DNA of 64,000 nucleotides from the NCBI RefSeq assembly GCF_900113335.1, contig NZ_FOOX01000011.1, positions 117,792 to 181,791 on the forward strand, given 5' to 3'. The translations under genes were made by a program, and so were the position numbers. The stretch is from Desulfotruncus arcticus DSM 17038 (lineage in GTDB: Bacteria; Bacillota; Desulfotomaculia; Desulfotomaculales; Desulfallaceae). Below are positions 47,800-57,152 of this stretch, one piece after another; position 1 is the first letter of the stretch; each line of letters starts with the position of its first letter. Under the pieces are notes generated by a model. It was given only the letters and a program-made list of their open reading frames with translations, was not told the DNA's origin and made no database searches.

Positions 47800-48514
47800 A
47801 TAATGGATCTTTTTTTGGTATACCCGGTCGTCGAGGATATTGCGGCGGAGTTTTTCTGATTTTTTCTATTGTCACTATAGTTCTGCCTTCACCACTGATA
47901 GGTAGTTTTTCTTCTCTTACTGTTTGAATTTTCCCGCCCAATATTTTTATCGCCTTATCGGCCTTTTTTAATTCTGCCTTGACATTTGGTCCTTTAGCCG
48001 CAATAAAAATTCCACCTTGTTTAATAAGAGGCAAACAATATTCAGCCAGTAATCTTATTTCCCCAACAGCCCTGGTCACGGCAACATCGAACTTTTCTCT
48101 GTAATCTACCGCCATTTCTTCAGCTCTGGCATGAATGGCTTTGGTATTTTCCAAATTTAGTTCAGCTATAACTTTTTTAATAAAATTAACTTTTTTATTT
48201 ACTGCATCAACTAATACTAAATTTATTTTTTCTGTACGATATACCTTTAACGGCAAACCAGGAAAACCTGCTCCACTTCCTATATCTACCATATATACAT
48301 AATTATATTTTTCTATTTCTTTATAAAGCATTAATGAATCTATAAAATGCTTTTCCGCTGCCTCAATTTCTTCGGTTATAGAAGTTAAATTATATTTACT
48401 GTTCTCCTTAATCATTATTTGATAATGTTTATAAAAAAGTTCCAGCATAGCTTCATTTAAAAAAACTTCAATTTTTAAAGAACCTCTTATTAGCTCCTCT
48501 TTAAATTTGTTCAT
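47798..48514 (-). CDS. rsmG: 16S rRNA (guanine527-N7)-methyltransferase
   Basis: 238 aa. GidB-family motifs: YNLTSITEEIEAAEKHFIDSL, VDIGSGAGFPGLPLKVYR (SAM loop), LVDAVNKKVNFIKKVI and VTRAVGEIRLLAEYCLPL. It methylates G527 of 16S rRNA. The gene abuts mnmG (no gap), as is usual in this locus. Confidence 0.95.
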   Translation of the reverse strand: MNKFKEELIRGSLKIEVFLNEAMLELFYKHYQIMIKENSKYNLTSITEEIEAAEKHFIDSLMLYKEIEKYNYVYMVDIGSGAGFPGLPLKVYRTEKINLVLVDAVNKKVNFIKKVIAELNLENTKAIHARAEEMAVDYREKFDVAVTRAVGEIRLLAEYCLPLIKQGGIFIAAKGPNVKAELKKADKAIKILGGKIQTVREEKLPISGEGRTIVTIEKIRKTPPQYPRRPGIPKKDPL

Positions 48515-50404
48515 TTAAGCCTCGCTCGCATTTTTCCTTTTTTCTTTTTCAAGGTAAACCAATAAAACAGATATGTCAGCCGGGTTTACTCCAGATATTC
48601 TTGAAGCCTGTCCTATAGAAACCGGTCTTATTTTTTCTAATTTTTGCATTGCTTCAACTGCTAATCCCTGTATTTTTCTATAATCAATTTCCTGCGATAT
48701 TTTCATATTTTCCAGTTTCTCAAATTTTCTAACCTGCGCTTCCTGTTTTTTAATGTATCCTTCATATTTTATTTGTATTTCTACTTGTTCCATAATTTCT
48801 TCATCAATACCGGGGTGTTCAGCTGGAATTTTTAGTAAATCATTATATTGGATTTCCGGCCTCCTTAATAGGTTAGCCATCAAAATACTGCCCTGAACCT
48901 CAGCTGAATTTTTCCTGGCTAATATTTCCTTTAATTCCGGTCCAACTGTAACCATCATTTTATTTAATCTTTCAATTTCTTCTGCAACAGCTTTCTTCTT
49001 ATTTTTATATTTTTGATATCTTTCCGGCGTTACCAGTCCAATTTGAAAACCTTTTTCTGTCAACCTTAAATCGGCATTATCTTGTCTCAACATTAATCTA
49101 TATTCAGCCCTTGATGTTAGTAATCTGTAAGGTTCAGTGACACTTTTGGTAACCAAATCATCGATCAGAACGCCAATATATCCTTCCGATCTTGACAATA
49201 TAAAAGGTTCTTTATTTTTTATGTACATGGCTGCATTGATACCCGCAATAATACCCTGGGCGGCAGCTTCCTCATAACCCGAAGTTCCATTTATTTGCCC
49301 GGCCGTGAATAATCCTTTGATCCCTTTGGTTTCTAATGTTAATTTCAATTGATTCGGCAACACATAATCATATTCAATGGCATAACCAGGCCGAACAATT
49401 TCAACATTCTCCAATCCCGGTAATGATCTTAACATGCGCAACTGTACATCTTCAGGTAAACTTGTTGACATGCCCTGCACATACATTTCTGTAGTTTTCT
49501 TTCCTTCGGGTTCCACAAATACCTGATGCGCAGGTCTATCGGAAAAACGAACTACTTTATCTTCAATGGATGGACAATATCTTGGGCCTACTCCTTGAAT
49601 AAAACCACTGTATAAAGGAGATCGATGCAAGTTTTCTTTGATGATGCCGTGAGTTTTTTCATTACTGTAGGTAAGCCAACAAGGTATTTGCTCTCTTGCA
49701 CGAACATCTGAAATAAAAGAAAAATTTAAAAGTTTTTCGTCACCGGGTTGAACAGCCATTTTACTAAAATCAATGCTTCTCTTGTCAACTCGTGCCGGTG
49801 TTCCAGTTTTAAATCTATCTAATTGCAAGCCGATCCCTTTTAAACTATCTGACAGTTTAACCGACGGAAAATTGCCACTGGGCCCACCAGGGTAAGCTAA
49901 ATCACCAATGACGATACGACCTTTTAAAAAAGTTCCAGTGGTAATGATAACAGCATCAGCCTCAAAAACAGCACCAGTTTGTCCAATAATACCGGCAACT
50001 TTATCTCCTTTAACTATTATTTTTTCTACCATTACTTGTTTAACATCCAAGTTAGGCTGATTTTCCAAAACCCAAATCATATTAATTTGATATAATTTCT
50101 TATCAGCTTGAGCACGCAATGCTTGAACAGCCGGTCCCTTAGCTGTATTTAACATACGCATTTGAATTGATGACCGGTCTGTATTTATTCCAATTTCTCC
50201 ACCCAGAGCATCAATTTCCCTAATCAACTGGCCTTTGGCCGGACCACCCATAGCAGGATTACATGGCATCATAGCAATATTTTCTATATTAATAGTTAAA
50301 ACAAGTGTTTTTAGGCCCATTCTCGCTGATGCCAATCCAGCCTCACAACCTGCGTGACCGGCTCCCACAACTATAACATCGTATTTTCCGGCCAGGTATT
50401 CCAT
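48515..50404 (-). CDS. mnmG: tRNA uridine 5-carboxymethylaminomethyl modification enzyme MnmG
   Basis: 629 aa. FAD enzyme that with MnmE modifies wobble U34. The N-terminus is [22 protein letters not shown]; other family motifs are [35 protein letters not shown], and [21 protein letters not shown]. Length is normal. It lies 9 bp from mnmE in transcription order mnmE-mnmG-rsmG. Confidence 0.97.
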   Translation of the reverse strand: MEYLAGKYDVIVVGAGHAGCEAGLASARMGLKTLVLTINIENIAMMPCNPAMGGPAKGQLIREIDALGGEIGINTDRSSIQMRMLNTAKGPAVQALRAQADKKLYQINMIWVLENQPNLDVKQVMVEKIIVKGDKVAGIIGQTGAVFEADAVIITTGTFLKGRIVIGDLAYPGGPSGNFPSVKLSDSLKGIGLQLDRFKTGTPARVDKRSIDFSKMAVQPGDEKLLNFSFISDVRAREQIPCWLTYSNEKTHGIIKENLHRSPLYSGFIQGVGPRYCPSIEDKVVRFSDRPAHQVFVEPEGKKTTEMYVQGMSTSLPEDVQLRMLRSLPGLENVEIVRPGYAIEYDYVLPNQLKLTLETKGIKGLFTAGQINGTSGYEEAAAQGIIAGINAAMYIKNKEPFILSRSEGYIGVLIDDLVTKSVTEPYRLLTSRAEYRLMLRQDNADLRLTEKGFQIGLVTPERYQKYKNKKKAVAEEIERLNKMMVTVGPELKEILARKNSAEVQGSILMANLLRRPEIQYNDLLKIPAEHPGIDEEIMEQVEIQIKYEGYIKKQEAQVRKFEKLENMKISQEIDYRKIQGLAVEAMQKLEKIRPVSIGQASRISGVNPADISVLLVYLEKEKRKNASEA

Positions 50405-50413
50405 ACGATTTCC

Positions 50414-51817
50414 TCACTTTCCAATACAAAATTCTGCAAAAATTTTATCAATGATATTTTCTGTTACTGCTGTTCCGTTAATTTCCCCAACTGCTTCCCA
50501 TGCTCCCCTGATATCAATTGCTATAATATCAAGCGGCATTCCTTTATCTACAGCCACTAAAACATCCTCTAAATGTATTAACGCCTTCTTTAATTGGTTT
50601 TTATGCCTAATATTACTAATTATAGCAGTGTCGCTAGTTATTGACTTTCCACCTGTCACCATATCAACTATTTTTTTTTCTAATTTTTCAATTCCCTTTT
50701 CTTTTATAGCTGATATCTCAATTAAAGGCCAATTTGGTAATACCTCTTTTATTTTATAATTAATATTTTTTCTATTATTTTTTAAATCAATTTTATTTAA
50801 CACTTTAATTCCGCATTTTTTTTCTACCATCTTAACAATTTTTTCGTCTTCATAATCATACTCTTCATTGGAATCAAAAACCATAAGAATCATTTCAGCT
50901 TCTTCTATAGCAGATTTTGATTTTTCTACCCCTATTTTTTCTATCATATCATCAGTATCTCTTATTCCGGCTGTATCAATAATTTTAACCGGCACACCAC
51001 CTAAATTAAGAATTTCCTCAATAACATCCCTGGTTGTGCCAGGTATATCAGTAACAATAGCTCTCTTTTCTTTAAGTAATACATTTAATAAAGATGATTT
51101 TCCCACATTAGGCTTGCCCGTTATTACAGTTTTTAGACCATTACGGTAGATTCTGCCTGTATCTGCAGTATCCAGCAGATTTTTTATTTCTTCCTTTACC
51201 TTCTTTACCTTAGTCTTTATGGTTGTTAAATTATACTCTTCAATTTCATCTTCTGGAAAATCAATATTAGCCTCAATAAAGGCTGTAATCTCCAATAATT
51301 CATTTTGTATAAAATCTATTTTCCGTGATAAACCACCTTTTAACTGCCCCACAGCCAGTTTAAGAGCATCTCCAGTTGTTGACCTGATTATATCAATAAT
51401 TGCCTCAGCCTGGGCCATATCCAATCTTCCATTTAGAAAAGCGCGTTTACTAAACTCTCCCGGTTCAGCCAATCGTGCACCCTTTGATAAAACAAGTTCT
51501 AGTATTTCCCTTACGGGTAAAGATCCACCATGACAATTTATTTCAATAATGTCTTCCTTCGTGTAAGTATTTGGTGCCCGCATTACACTCACTAAAACTT
51601 CATCAATAATTTCTCTGTTTACGGTATCAGAATTATTATTGTTATTATAGATATGCCCGTAGATAATCTTAAAATTTTCGTTATCTAGATCCCTATCTTT
51701 AACAGGTTTAAATATAGCTTTGACTATATTAATGGCATCTGGTCCACTGATTCTGACAATACCTATACCACCTTCTCCTAATGGAGTTGAAATTGCGGCA
51801 ATGGTGTCGTCAATCAT
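50414..51817 (-). CDS. mnmE: tRNA modification GTPase MnmE
   Basis: 467 aa. The N-terminal folate-binding domain is followed by a GTPase domain with TGKPNVGKSSLLNVLL (P-loop), VTDIPGTTRDVIEE (switch I/II region), VKIIDTAGIRDTDD and LNKIDL. The C-terminus FAEFCIGK carries the catalytic cysteine motif. Partner of MnmG. A GGGGGAG ribosome site precedes the ATG. Confidence 0.97.
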   Translation of the reverse strand: MIDDTIAAISTPLGEGGIGIVRISGPDAINIVKAIFKPVKDRDLDNENFKIIYGHIYNNNNNSDTVNREIIDEVLVSVMRAPNTYTKEDIIEINCHGGSLPVREILELVLSKGARLAEPGEFSKRAFLNGRLDMAQAEAIIDIIRSTTGDALKLAVGQLKGGLSRKIDFIQNELLEITAFIEANIDFPEDEIEEYNLTTIKTKVKKVKEEIKNLLDTADTGRIYRNGLKTVITGKPNVGKSSLLNVLLKEKRAIVTDIPGTTRDVIEEILNLGGVPVKIIDTAGIRDTDDMIEKIGVEKSKSAIEEAEMILMVFDSNEEYDYEDEKIVKMVEKKCGIKVLNKIDLKNNRKNINYKIKEVLPNWPLIEISAIKEKGIEKLEKKIVDMVTGGKSITSDTAIISNIRHKNQLKKALIHLEDVLVAVDKGMPLDIIAIDIRGAWEAVGEINGTAVTENIIDKIFAEFCIGK

Positions 51818-51835
51818 GTCGCTCCCCCAATCTTC

Positions 51836-51876
51836 TTAAAAAGCCCAGCGTAGAATTTAATTCTTCCGCTGGGCTT
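51836..51876 (-). terminator. Intrinsic terminator between jag and mnmE
   Basis: AAGCCCAGCG (51841-51850) pairs with CGCTGGGCTT (51867-51876) with TTTTT following on the minus strand. It separates the rpmH-to-jag unit from the mnmE unit, so mnmE should have its own promoter or rely on read-through. Confidence 0.8.
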
Positions 51877-51885
51877 ATTCTTTCA

Positions 51886-52506
51886 CTATTTTTTTGGTGA
51901 TATTATTATTTTGCGATATGGTTCATCGCCTTCACTAAAAGTGTAGATATCAACTCGATCTTGAAGTGCCGTGTGTATAATTCTTCTCTCCATCGAATTC
52001 ATTGGTTCCAACACTACATTCCTACCACGCTGCTTTGCTTTATCAGCAAGTCTGTATGCCAATTTTTTTAATGTTTCTTCCCGGCGTTTTCTGTAGCCCT
52101 CAATGTCAAGCAATACTCTTTTTCTTTTTTCAAAGCTTTTGTTAGCCGACAGGTTTACTAGATACTGGAGTGCATCCAGTGTCTCTCCCCTTCTCCCGAT
52201 TAGTATACCCAAGTCCGGGCCGTTGATATTAACCTTTACTTTTTCCTCATTTTCATCAATATTAATTTCTACATCAAGTTTCATTGCTTTCATAATATTT
52301 TCTAAAAAATTTTTAGCTCTGATCGAAGGATTTTCTTTTTGACTTACTTTTACTCTCGCAGGTTTACCCCCTATTATGCCAAACAGTCCTTTAGTGGGTT
52401 CCTCTAAAACCACTATTTCAACCTGATCTTTATTAAGATTAAGTTCCCTTAAAGCATTCTCTACAGCCTCATTTATCGTTTTAGCGCTTTTTTCAACACA
52501 ATTCAC
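51886..52506 (-). CDS. jag: Jag / KhpB RNA-binding protein (SpoIIIJ-associated)
   Basis: 206 aa. Jag N-terminal domain (AKTINEAVENALRELNL, GLFGIIGGKPARVKV), then a KH domain with GILIGRRGETLDALQYLVN, then R3H with RGRNVVLEPMNSMERRIIHTALQD. It binds RNA with KhpA and affects cell elongation and sporulation. GTG start overlaps yidC stop (GTGA). Confidence 0.94.
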   Translation of the reverse strand: MNCVEKSAKTINEAVENALRELNLNKDQVEIVVLEEPTKGLFGIIGGKPARVKVSQKENPSIRAKNFLENIMKAMKLDVEINIDENEEKVKVNINGPDLGILIGRRGETLDALQYLVNLSANKSFEKRKRVLLDIEGYRKRREETLKKLAYRLADKAKQRGRNVVLEPMNSMERRIIHTALQDRVDIYTFSEGDEPYRKIIISPKK

Positions 52507-53204
52507 TTCGAAGGAGCACCCTCCTTTACCTGTCCAATTTGTTTATTTACCAGATATTGCTGCGCGAAACCCAGTAGATTAAACATTGTCCAATATAACG
52601 CCAGCCCGGCCGGTACGGTAGTACATATCCATCCAATAAAAACAGGCATTGTATAAAGCATCATCCGCTGAGTTTGGTCGGTTGTAGAAGTAGTTAATTT
52701 TGATTGTAAATAGGTTGATGCTCCCGCCAACAAAGGGAAAATCAGGTTTGGTATAGTTGAAGCCGATAACGGAAATAAAGGATATACTTTACTTAAATCA
52801 CTAACCCAAAAAAATGTGGCATGGGCGTGATTAATGAAATCAAAGTGGTATAGCGCTCTGTACAAAGCTATAAGAATCGGCATTTGAACCAATATCGGCA
52901 AACACCCAGCCATTGGATTAACGTTGTGCTCCTTATACATTTCCATAATTTTTTGCTGCATTTTTTGCGGGTCTTTTCCTTTATACTTGTCCTGAATTGC
53001 CTTAATTTTCGGCTGGATTTCCGCCATACGTTTCATAGAGACCATCTGTTTCTGGGTAAGTGGAAATAACACAACTTTAATCAATATTGTGAGTAATATA
53101 ATAGCTAAACCATAATTTGGCAATCCTATTATAATTGTAACATGATAAAGCCAGTTAATCAAAGCGGTCATGCCATTAACCAGTGTATTCCATAGTTCTA
53201 CCAA
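52503..53204 (-). CDS. yidC: Membrane protein insertase YidC / SpoIIIJ
   Basis: About 233 aa from a TTG at 53204 placed 7 nt after GGAGG. The Oxa1/YidC core has five helices: NYGLAIILLTILIKVVLFPLT, then QKQMVSMKRMAEIQPKIK, MAGCLPILVQMPILIALYRAL, FPLLAGASTYLQSKLT and VPAGLALYWTMFNLLGFAQQYLV. It inserts membrane proteins; the SpoIIIJ version is needed for spore formation. No lipoprotein cysteine is visible near the N-terminus. Confidence 0.94.
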   Translation of the reverse strand: MVELWNTLVNGMTALINWLYHVTIIIGLPNYGLAIILLTILIKVVLFPLTQKQMVSMKRMAEIQPKIKAIQDKYKGKDPQKMQQKIMEMYKEHNVNPMAGCLPILVQMPILIALYRALYHFDFINHAHATFFWVSDLSKVYPLFPLSASTIPNLIFPLLAGASTYLQSKLTTSTTDQTQRMMLYTMPVFIGWICTTVPAGLALYWTMFNLLGFAQQYLVNKQIGQVKEGAPSK

Positions 53205-53261
53205 ACCATCGCCTCCCATTGCAAAACGTTTAATCCAAATTTACAGATTTTAATTAGGGTT

Positions 53262-53468
53262 TTAAACAGGATCATAACCGCCGGGATGAAAAGGATGACA
53301 TTTTGATATTCTAATGATAGTCTTTATTAAACCTTTACAAATGCCATATTTGGATAATGCTTGTATGGCATATTCCGAGCACGTAGGATAAAATCTGCAA
53401 GTTTGACCTTTCAAGGGCGAAATAAACTTCTGATAAAATCTAAGCATTTTAATTAACAAATATTTCAT
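53262..53468 (-). CDS. yidD: Membrane protein insertion efficiency factor YidD
   Basis: 68 aa. Motifs are [27 protein letters not shown], with the [10 protein letters not shown] cysteine motif, and [12 protein letters not shown] at the C-terminus. The amphipathic protein assists YidC. It is encoded 3 bp after rnpA, in the standard order. Confidence 0.96.
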   Translation of the reverse strand: MKYLLIKMLRFYQKFISPLKGQTCRFYPTCSEYAIQALSKYGICKGLIKTIIRISKCHPFHPGGYDPV

Positions 53469-53471
53469 ACA

Positions 53472-53819
53472 TTAATTCTTCCTTGCAGTTTTCTTGTTTA
53501 TTCTGTACACCAGATTTTCCATTGTATCCCTGACGGAATTAAATTCTAATTTCTCAATTCCCTTACGAGCTATAATAATATAGTCATATCCGCTGGCTAA
53601 CTTATTTTCGCATCTCTTACAAACGTCTTTTAACCTTCTTCTTACCTTATTTCTCACTACCGCCTTACCAATCTTCTTACTTACCGAATATCCGAATCTG
53701 CTATAGCCTAGATGATTTTCCATAGCAAAAATAACTGCATGTCGGTTAGCCAGCGATATGCCCTTATTATAGACTTTTCTATATTCCTTATTTTTTCTAA
53801 GCAAATATTTTTTTTTCAT
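53472..53819 (-). CDS. rnpA: Ribonuclease P protein component
   Basis: 115 aa. The RNR motif region KIGKAVVRNKVRRRLKDVCKR is clear. It binds the RNase P RNA to process tRNA 5' ends. The gene follows rpmH after a small hairpin. Confidence 0.96.
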   Translation of the reverse strand: MKKKYLLRKNKEYRKVYNKGISLANRHAVIFAMENHLGYSRFGYSVSKKIGKAVVRNKVRRRLKDVCKRCENKLASGYDYIIIARKGIEKLEFNSVRDTMENLVYRINKKTARKN

Positions 53820-53850
53820 ACTGCCAGTTCAGTAACCTTCCACAATTAGC

Positions 53851-53873
53851 AAAAGGCCACCCGTAGCGGCCTT
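53851..53873 (-). terminator. Attenuator-like hairpin between rpmH and rnpA
   Basis: AAGGCCGC pairs with GTGGCCTT (one G.U) across TACGG; TT follows on the minus strand before GCT. The left arm overlaps the rpmH stop codon. It may lower rnpA expression relative to rpmH. Confidence 0.55.
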
Positions 53874-54007
53874 ATGCTGTAAGTCTTTTTCTACCTTTTA
53901 ACCTTCTATTTTTGATTACATTACGTCCCGCTTTTGTAGACATTCTTTTTAAAAAGCCATGAACTTTTTTTCTTTGTCTATTTTTTGGCTGGTATGTCCT
54001 TTTCACC
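53872..54007 (-). CDS. rpmH: 50S ribosomal protein L34, apparent one-base disruption at the start
   Basis: The frame ending at TAA 53872-53874 encodes (M)[18 protein letters not shown], then [16 protein letters not shown] and LKGRKRLTA, a full 44-aa L34. The ribosome site GGGGGTG and a GTG at 54005-54007 are in place, but five A residues follow instead of four. The GTG therefore reads into a frame that stops after nine codons, while the L34 frame is preceded by TGA. A homopolymer sequencing error is the likely cause; slippage or a true mutation are alternatives. It is too short to appear in automatic long-ORF lists. Confidence 0.88.
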
Positions 54008-54082
54008 TAAACACCCCCTGTTAACCCTAACCAGCTTAATATGATCTTATTTTGTTTGGAAAATACTAGGCGTACGTAGTAC

Positions 54083-54112
54083 ATTATATAGTATGCCCTG
54101 TTTTAGAGTCAA
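54083..54112 (-). promoter_or_regulatory. SigA-type promoter of rpmH
   Basis: On the minus strand -35 TTGACT (54107-54112) and -10 TATAAT (54083-54088) are 18 bp apart, about 75 bp before the rpmH GTG. Confidence 0.85.
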
Positions 54113-54155
54113 GCATATATTTTGCTTTGCTTAACTCCATTTAGCCCTGTCTTTG

Positions 54156-54184
54156 TTGAATACATCAGTAAAATTTGGTATTAT
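54156..54184 (+). promoter_or_regulatory. SigA-type promoter of dnaA
   Basis: -35 TTGAAT (54156-54161), 17-bp spacer, -10 TATTAT (54179-54184). It lies just upstream of the three DnaA boxes, so DnaA binding could repress or modulate its own gene. Confidence 0.8.
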
Positions 54185-54205
54185 TTTGGTTAGCCCCTTT
54201 TTTAT

Positions 54206-54238
54206 TTATCCACACCCTGTGGGTAACTTTGTGTATAA
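54206..54238. other. oriC: oriC left part: three DnaA boxes
   Basis: TTATCCACA (54206-54214, consensus) is followed by TGTGGGTAA (54218-54226) and TGTGTATAA (54230-54238), the reverse complements of TTACCCACA and TTATACACA. They are 3 bp apart, on alternating strands, between the rpmH and dnaA promoters, as in the Bacillus bipartite origin. Confidence 0.9.
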
Positions 54239-54291
54239 ATTGTTAATTAAAGTTTCGTTTTTAGATAAAATCGTTTGAGGGGGAACAATTT

Positions 54292-55623
54292 TTGATTAGT
54301 GCCGACGTAACGACCATCTGGGGAAAAACAGTAAAAGAGTTAAAAAACCATCTAAATTCTCAATCATATGAGACTTGGATCAAAACAATGAAACCTGTTT
54401 CCATAAGAAACAACGTTTTTTATATCATTGTGCAAGATCAATTTTCCAGGGACTGGCTCAATAATAGTTATGCCCCTTTGTTTAAAGACATTATCAGCAA
54501 AATAGATAACTCAATAATGGATGTTCAGTTTATTATGCAAGATGAAATAATCCAAGACAATTCTGCAGTAAAATACCGAAATACCAGTTATGAGCTTAGA
54601 ATCACCCCCTTGAACCCAAAATACACTTTTGATAATTTTGTAGTGGGAGACAGCAACAGATTTGCCCATGCTGCCTGTCTGGCTGTGGCTGATTCACCAG
54701 CTAAAGCTTATAACCCCTTATTCATATACGGGGGGGTAGGTCTTGGTAAAACTCACCTAATGCATGCCATAGGCCACTTTATTAGTGAAACCAACAAACT
54801 CCAGGTTGCCTATGTAACTTCGGAAAAATTCACCAATGATTTGATTAGTGCCATACGTGAGGAAAAAACCGTTGAATTTAAAGAAAAATACCGGAGTATT
54901 GATACATTGTTAATTGACGACATTCAGTTTCTAGCTGGTAAGGAGAGAACACAGGAAGAATTTTTCCACACTTTTAACACCCTGTATGAGGCAAGTAAGC
55001 AGATAATTATTTCAAGTGACCGTCCTCCCAAGGAAATACCAACTCTTGAAGACAGATTACGCTCCCGGTTTGAATGGGGATTAATAACAGATATTCAACC
55101 GCCTGATTATGAAACCAGAATCGCTATTCTGCAAAAAAAAGCGAACATGGAAAACTATAATGTCCAAGACGATGTCATTACTTTTATCGCCGACAGAATA
55201 AATTCCAATATTAGGGAATTGGAAGGCGCTCTAATCAGGGTAGCAGCCTATAGTTCATTAACCAACGAGACTATTGATAAAGATACCGCCCAGGAAGTTT
55301 TAAAAGATATCTTACCTGATAAAAAACCAGTAGAAATAACGATACCGTTAATACAGCAGAAAGTATCCAATTTTTTCGGCCTTAAAATTGAAGATTTAAA
55401 ATCAAAAAAAAGACACCGTGCCGTTGCCTTACCACGCCAGATTGCGATGTATTTATGCCGTGAACTAACTGATTATTCCTTACCTAAAGTTGGTGATTTT
55501 TTCGGTGGCAGAGACCATACAACAGTTTTGCATGCTCAGGACAAGGTATCAACAGAAATTCAAAAAGATCCCACCTTTGCTCAAACTGTCCACAAATTAT
55601 TAGAAACCATAAAACAAGGCTAG
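54292..55623 (+). CDS. dnaA: Chromosomal replication initiator DnaA
   Basis: 443 aa from a TTG at 54292 with GAGGGGG upstream. Domain I is 1-80; the AAA+ domain has YGGVGLGKTHLMHAIGH and LLIDDIQFLAGKERTQEEFF; domain IV carries PRQIAMYLCRELTDYSLPKVG and GGRDHTTVLHA for DnaA-box binding. It melts oriC. The adjacent boxes suggest autoregulation. Confidence 0.98.
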   Translation: MISADVTTIWGKTVKELKNHLNSQSYETWIKTMKPVSIRNNVFYIIVQDQFSRDWLNNSYAPLFKDIISKIDNSIMDVQFIMQDEIIQDNSAVKYRNTSYELRITPLNPKYTFDNFVVGDSNRFAHAACLAVADSPAKAYNPLFIYGGVGLGKTHLMHAIGHFISETNKLQVAYVTSEKFTNDLISAIREEKTVEFKEKYRSIDTLLIDDIQFLAGKERTQEEFFHTFNTLYEASKQIIISSDRPPKEIPTLEDRLRSRFEWGLITDIQPPDYETRIAILQKKANMENYNVQDDVITFIADRINSNIRELEGALIRVAAYSSLTNETIDKDTAQEVLKDILPDKKPVEITIPLIQQKVSNFFGLKIEDLKSKKRHRAVALPRQIAMYLCRELTDYSLPKVGDFFGGRDHTTVLHAQDKVSTEIQKDPTFAQTVHKLLETIKQG

Positions 55624-55725
55624 GCTGGCAAGTTTACTTATTCCATACTTATACCGGCTTTTCAATAACGTTATTAACATAGATTTTAACAGCGGCTTTG
55701 CTTTACCTGATCCCGTTTGATCGAC

Positions 55726-55783
55726 TTTTCCACTGTTTTCCCCTTACTACTGCTATTACTGCTATTAAATTTTATATATTAAT
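55726..55783 (+). other. oriC: oriC right part: basal unwinding region (DnaA box, DnaA-trio, AT-rich DUE)
   Basis: A near-consensus DnaA box TTTTCCACT (55726-55734) is followed by a trinucleotide repeat TTACTACTGCTATTACTGCT from 55744 and then AAATTTTATATATTAATTT to about 55784. This order (box, DnaA-trio, AT-rich element) is the known Bacillus unwinding module between dnaA and dnaN. The rest of the 183-bp gap (55624-55806) holds TAACGTTATTAAC and no gene. Confidence 0.75.
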
Positions 55784-55806
55784 TTCTATCAATAGAAGGT
55801 GATGTA

Positions 55807-56910
55807 ATGCACTTTTCAACAAACAGAGACCAATTATCTTCTGCAATAAGTATCGTCCAAAGGGCTGTTTCCAGCCGTAACCCAATGCCCATAATGTCTT
55901 GTGTCCATTTAGAAACTACAGGCAACGTTCTAAACGTAACAGCAACCGACCTTGAATTCGGCATACGTTGCTCCTTACAAGTTGATACACTAATTGACGG
56001 TGCAGCGGCCATACCTTCAAAATATATATCCAGCCTGATGGGAAAACTTCCTGTTGGTAATATTGATGTAAAGTGTGACATTTCTACCAACACCAGTACT
56101 TTTAGTTATGGAGATTCAGAAATGGCGCTTAACGGATTCCCTGCTGAAGAATTCCCTTTATTTCCGGAACTGCCCGTCAAACCAACTCTGCGATTAAAAC
56201 AAAATATTTTTAAAAGAATGTTAAAAAGAGTGCTTTTTGCAGTATCCAACGATGAAAGGAGGCCTGTCTTTACCGGTGTTAATATAACTGTAGATGAAGA
56301 GGGCACCTTATCAATGGTGGCCACTGATATTAGAAAACTAGCTGTAAGTCAGGAAAAAGTCGATGATACAAATGGCCAAATTATAAATATAATTGTTCCC
56401 GGAAAAACTCTTAATGAAGTTTTTAAAATTATTGATGCAGTAGATGATGAATTTGAAGTTTATCTAACTGAAAACAAGGTATTTTTTACCTTAGACAATA
56501 TTTGTATTATGTCTCGCCTAATTGTAGGCCAATTTCCTAATTATAAAATAGTAATTCCACCAAATTATGTATGTGAGTTAAGATCTAAAATCAGCGAGTT
56601 ACTGGATGCAGCTGAAAGGGCTTCTTTATTAATTGACACAAGAAGGAATGTTTTTAATATTCGATTCCAACCAGAGCAACTATTACTTTATTTTTATACT
56701 GAATCAGGGAGAATTCGTGAGGAAATTAGTACCGATTTTTCAGGAGACCCTTTAGATGTTGGATTTAATATCAGGTTTTTTATAGACCTTTTACGATCTA
56801 TGGATACTGAAGAGGTAATTATCAAAATTAGTGGTCATGACAGTCCCGCTGTTTTTCAACCTGTAGATGATCATAGTTATTTTTCCATCTTGGTGCCCGC
56901 CGTGGCCTGA
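55807..56910 (+). CDS. dnaN: DNA polymerase III beta clamp
   Basis: 367 aa with three successive clamp domains. The start MHFSTNRDQLSSAISIVQRAV and the C-terminal FSILVPAVA are typical of Firmicute clamps, as is GDSEMALNGFPAEEFPLFPEL. The ring tethers polymerase to DNA. A GAAGGTGATGTA ribosome site precedes the ATG. Confidence 0.97.
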   Translation: MHFSTNRDQLSSAISIVQRAVSSRNPMPIMSCVHLETTGNVLNVTATDLEFGIRCSLQVDTLIDGAAAIPSKYISSLMGKLPVGNIDVKCDISTNTSTFSYGDSEMALNGFPAEEFPLFPELPVKPTLRLKQNIFKRMLKRVLFAVSNDERRPVFTGVNITVDEEGTLSMVATDIRKLAVSQEKVDDTNGQIINIIVPGKTLNEVFKIIDAVDDEFEVYLTENKVFFTLDNICIMSRLIVGQFPNYKIVIPPNYVCELRSKISELLDAAERASLLIDTRRNVFNIRFQPEQLLLYFYTESGRIREEISTDFSGDPLDVGFNIRFFIDLLRSMDTEEVIIKISGHDSPAVFQPVDDHSYFSILVPAVA

Positions 56911-56927
56911 TAAAGGTGCTGGTTTAA

Positions 56928-57152
56928 TTGTTGAATATTTTTGTGGAAAATGAAATAAGACTTGATCAGTTTTTAAAATGGTCCCGCACAGTTTCGACCG
57001 GTGGTCAGAGTAAATATTTAATTTTAAATAATAAAGTAAAGGTTAATGGTGTATTGGAAAATCACCGGTCAAGAAAATTAAAGCACGGTGATAAGGTTGA
57101 AATTGAAAACATGGGCTCTTTTAGAGTTGTAGCCAACCGGGAGGGCTCATGA
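56928..57152 (+). CDS. yaaA: S4-domain RNA-binding protein YaaA
   Basis: 74 aa. A minimal S4 domain: IRLDQFLKWSRTVSTGGQSKYLI, then NNKVKVNGVLENHRSRKLKHGD. The TTG start (56928 or 56931) is weakly supported by AAAGGTG upstream. It always sits between dnaN and recF in Firmicutes. Likely involved in ribosome-associated RNA binding; function not settled. Confidence 0.9.
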   Translation: MLNIFVENEIRLDQFLKWSRTVSTGGQSKYLILNNKVKVNGVLENHRSRKLKHGDKVEIENMGSFRVVANREGS

